A stretch of DNA of 64,000 nt, taken from positions 17,552-81,551 of the forward strand of contig CADACD010000008.1 in NCBI GenBank assembly GCA_902786365.1, in the 5' to 3' direction. The first letter of the stretch is position 1. Every line of letters starts with the position of its first letter. A model generated the notes under the pieces. The model worked only from the letters and a program-made list of their open reading frames with translations, ran no database searches and was not told the DNA's origin. Position numbers and translations under genes: made by a program. Source of the stretch: an uncultured Lachnospiraceae bacterium. GTDB taxonomy: Bacteria; Bacillota; Clostridia; Lachnospirales; Lachnospiraceae. Shown here piece by piece: positions 63,459 through 64,000 of the stretch.

Positions 63459-64000
<542 letters not shown>

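Overview
The window reads as chromosome of a low-GC Gram-positive anaerobe of the class Clostridia, most likely a gut Lachnospiraceae. Grounds: AT-rich DNA, strong AGGAGG-type ribosome sites, many TTG/GTG starts, intrinsic terminators, a type III glutamine synthetase, a flavin reductase-rubredoxin fusion, the single-chain clostridial PurL, a class B sortase and a CvfB/RidA/CPBP gene set. This is an inference from gene content; no rRNA is present to fix the taxon.

Layout. 1-3.9 kb: hairpin cluster, CorA-type Mg/metal channel, two MgtC/SapB membrane proteins and a double-HTH regulator. 3.9-7.9 kb: a zinc module (Zur-like Fur protein, ZnuA-C-B importer, lipoprotein) behind a promoter flanked by TGCAAAT-type palindromes. 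8.1-10.8 kb: a DUF4143 ATPase followed by a gene graveyard (fragments of a secreted protein, a LysR regulator, a phage tail protein and a DUF2975-XRE pair) closed by a partial copy of the ATPase 3' end. 10.8-17.5 kb: flavin reductase-rubredoxin, then on the minus strand a four-gene ABC-2 export operon with a large exoprotein, and a HAD phosphatase. 17.5-23.1 kb: Amt ammonium channel fused to a PII domain, a TPR-GGDEF protein, then a 41-bp hairpin repeat array. 23.1-28.8 kb: MoxR-DUF58-transglutaminase operon and class II aldolase. 28.9-32.6 kb: small membrane protein coupled to a PD-(D/E)XK nuclease/Fe-S helicase fusion, followed by broken gene copies. 32.6-40.4 kb: a 2,597-residue SpaA/glycine-rich surface protein with a different base composition. 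41-52.4 kb: purL, sortase B, glnN (GSIII) with a terminator in its leader, a zinc-ribbon/TPM-domain pair, cyclophilin, HAD and GNAT enzymes. 52.7-59 kb: tRNA-Gln(CTG), acyl-ACP thioesterase, CvfB, RidA, CPBP protease, MsmX-type ATPase and a PucR-type regulator. 59-64 kb: ftsE-ftsX, two tandem M23 murein hydrolases of the PcsB/EnvC type and the start of a CtpA-like protease whose cytoplasmic tail holds 60-bp repeats.

How genes work together. Zinc supply (Zur, ZnuACB) and nitrogen supply (Amt-PII, GSIII) are the two clearest physiological modules; both nitrogen genes carry a leader terminator between promoter and start codon, which points to control by transcription antitermination. FtsEX with the two coiled-coil M23 hydrolases and the Ctp protease form a division/peptidoglycan-remodelling block. 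Two zones, 9.4-10.8 kb and 31.9-40.7 kb, look like accessory DNA: gene fragments, partial duplications of the neighbouring gene and a compositionally distinct giant gene.

The least-described items are the nuclease-helicase fusion with its coupled membrane protein, the ABC operon with its unrecognised exoprotein, the split duplication around the graveyard, the leader attenuators, and the tight-loop hairpin repeats. Family calls rest on recognised motifs only; no database search was run.
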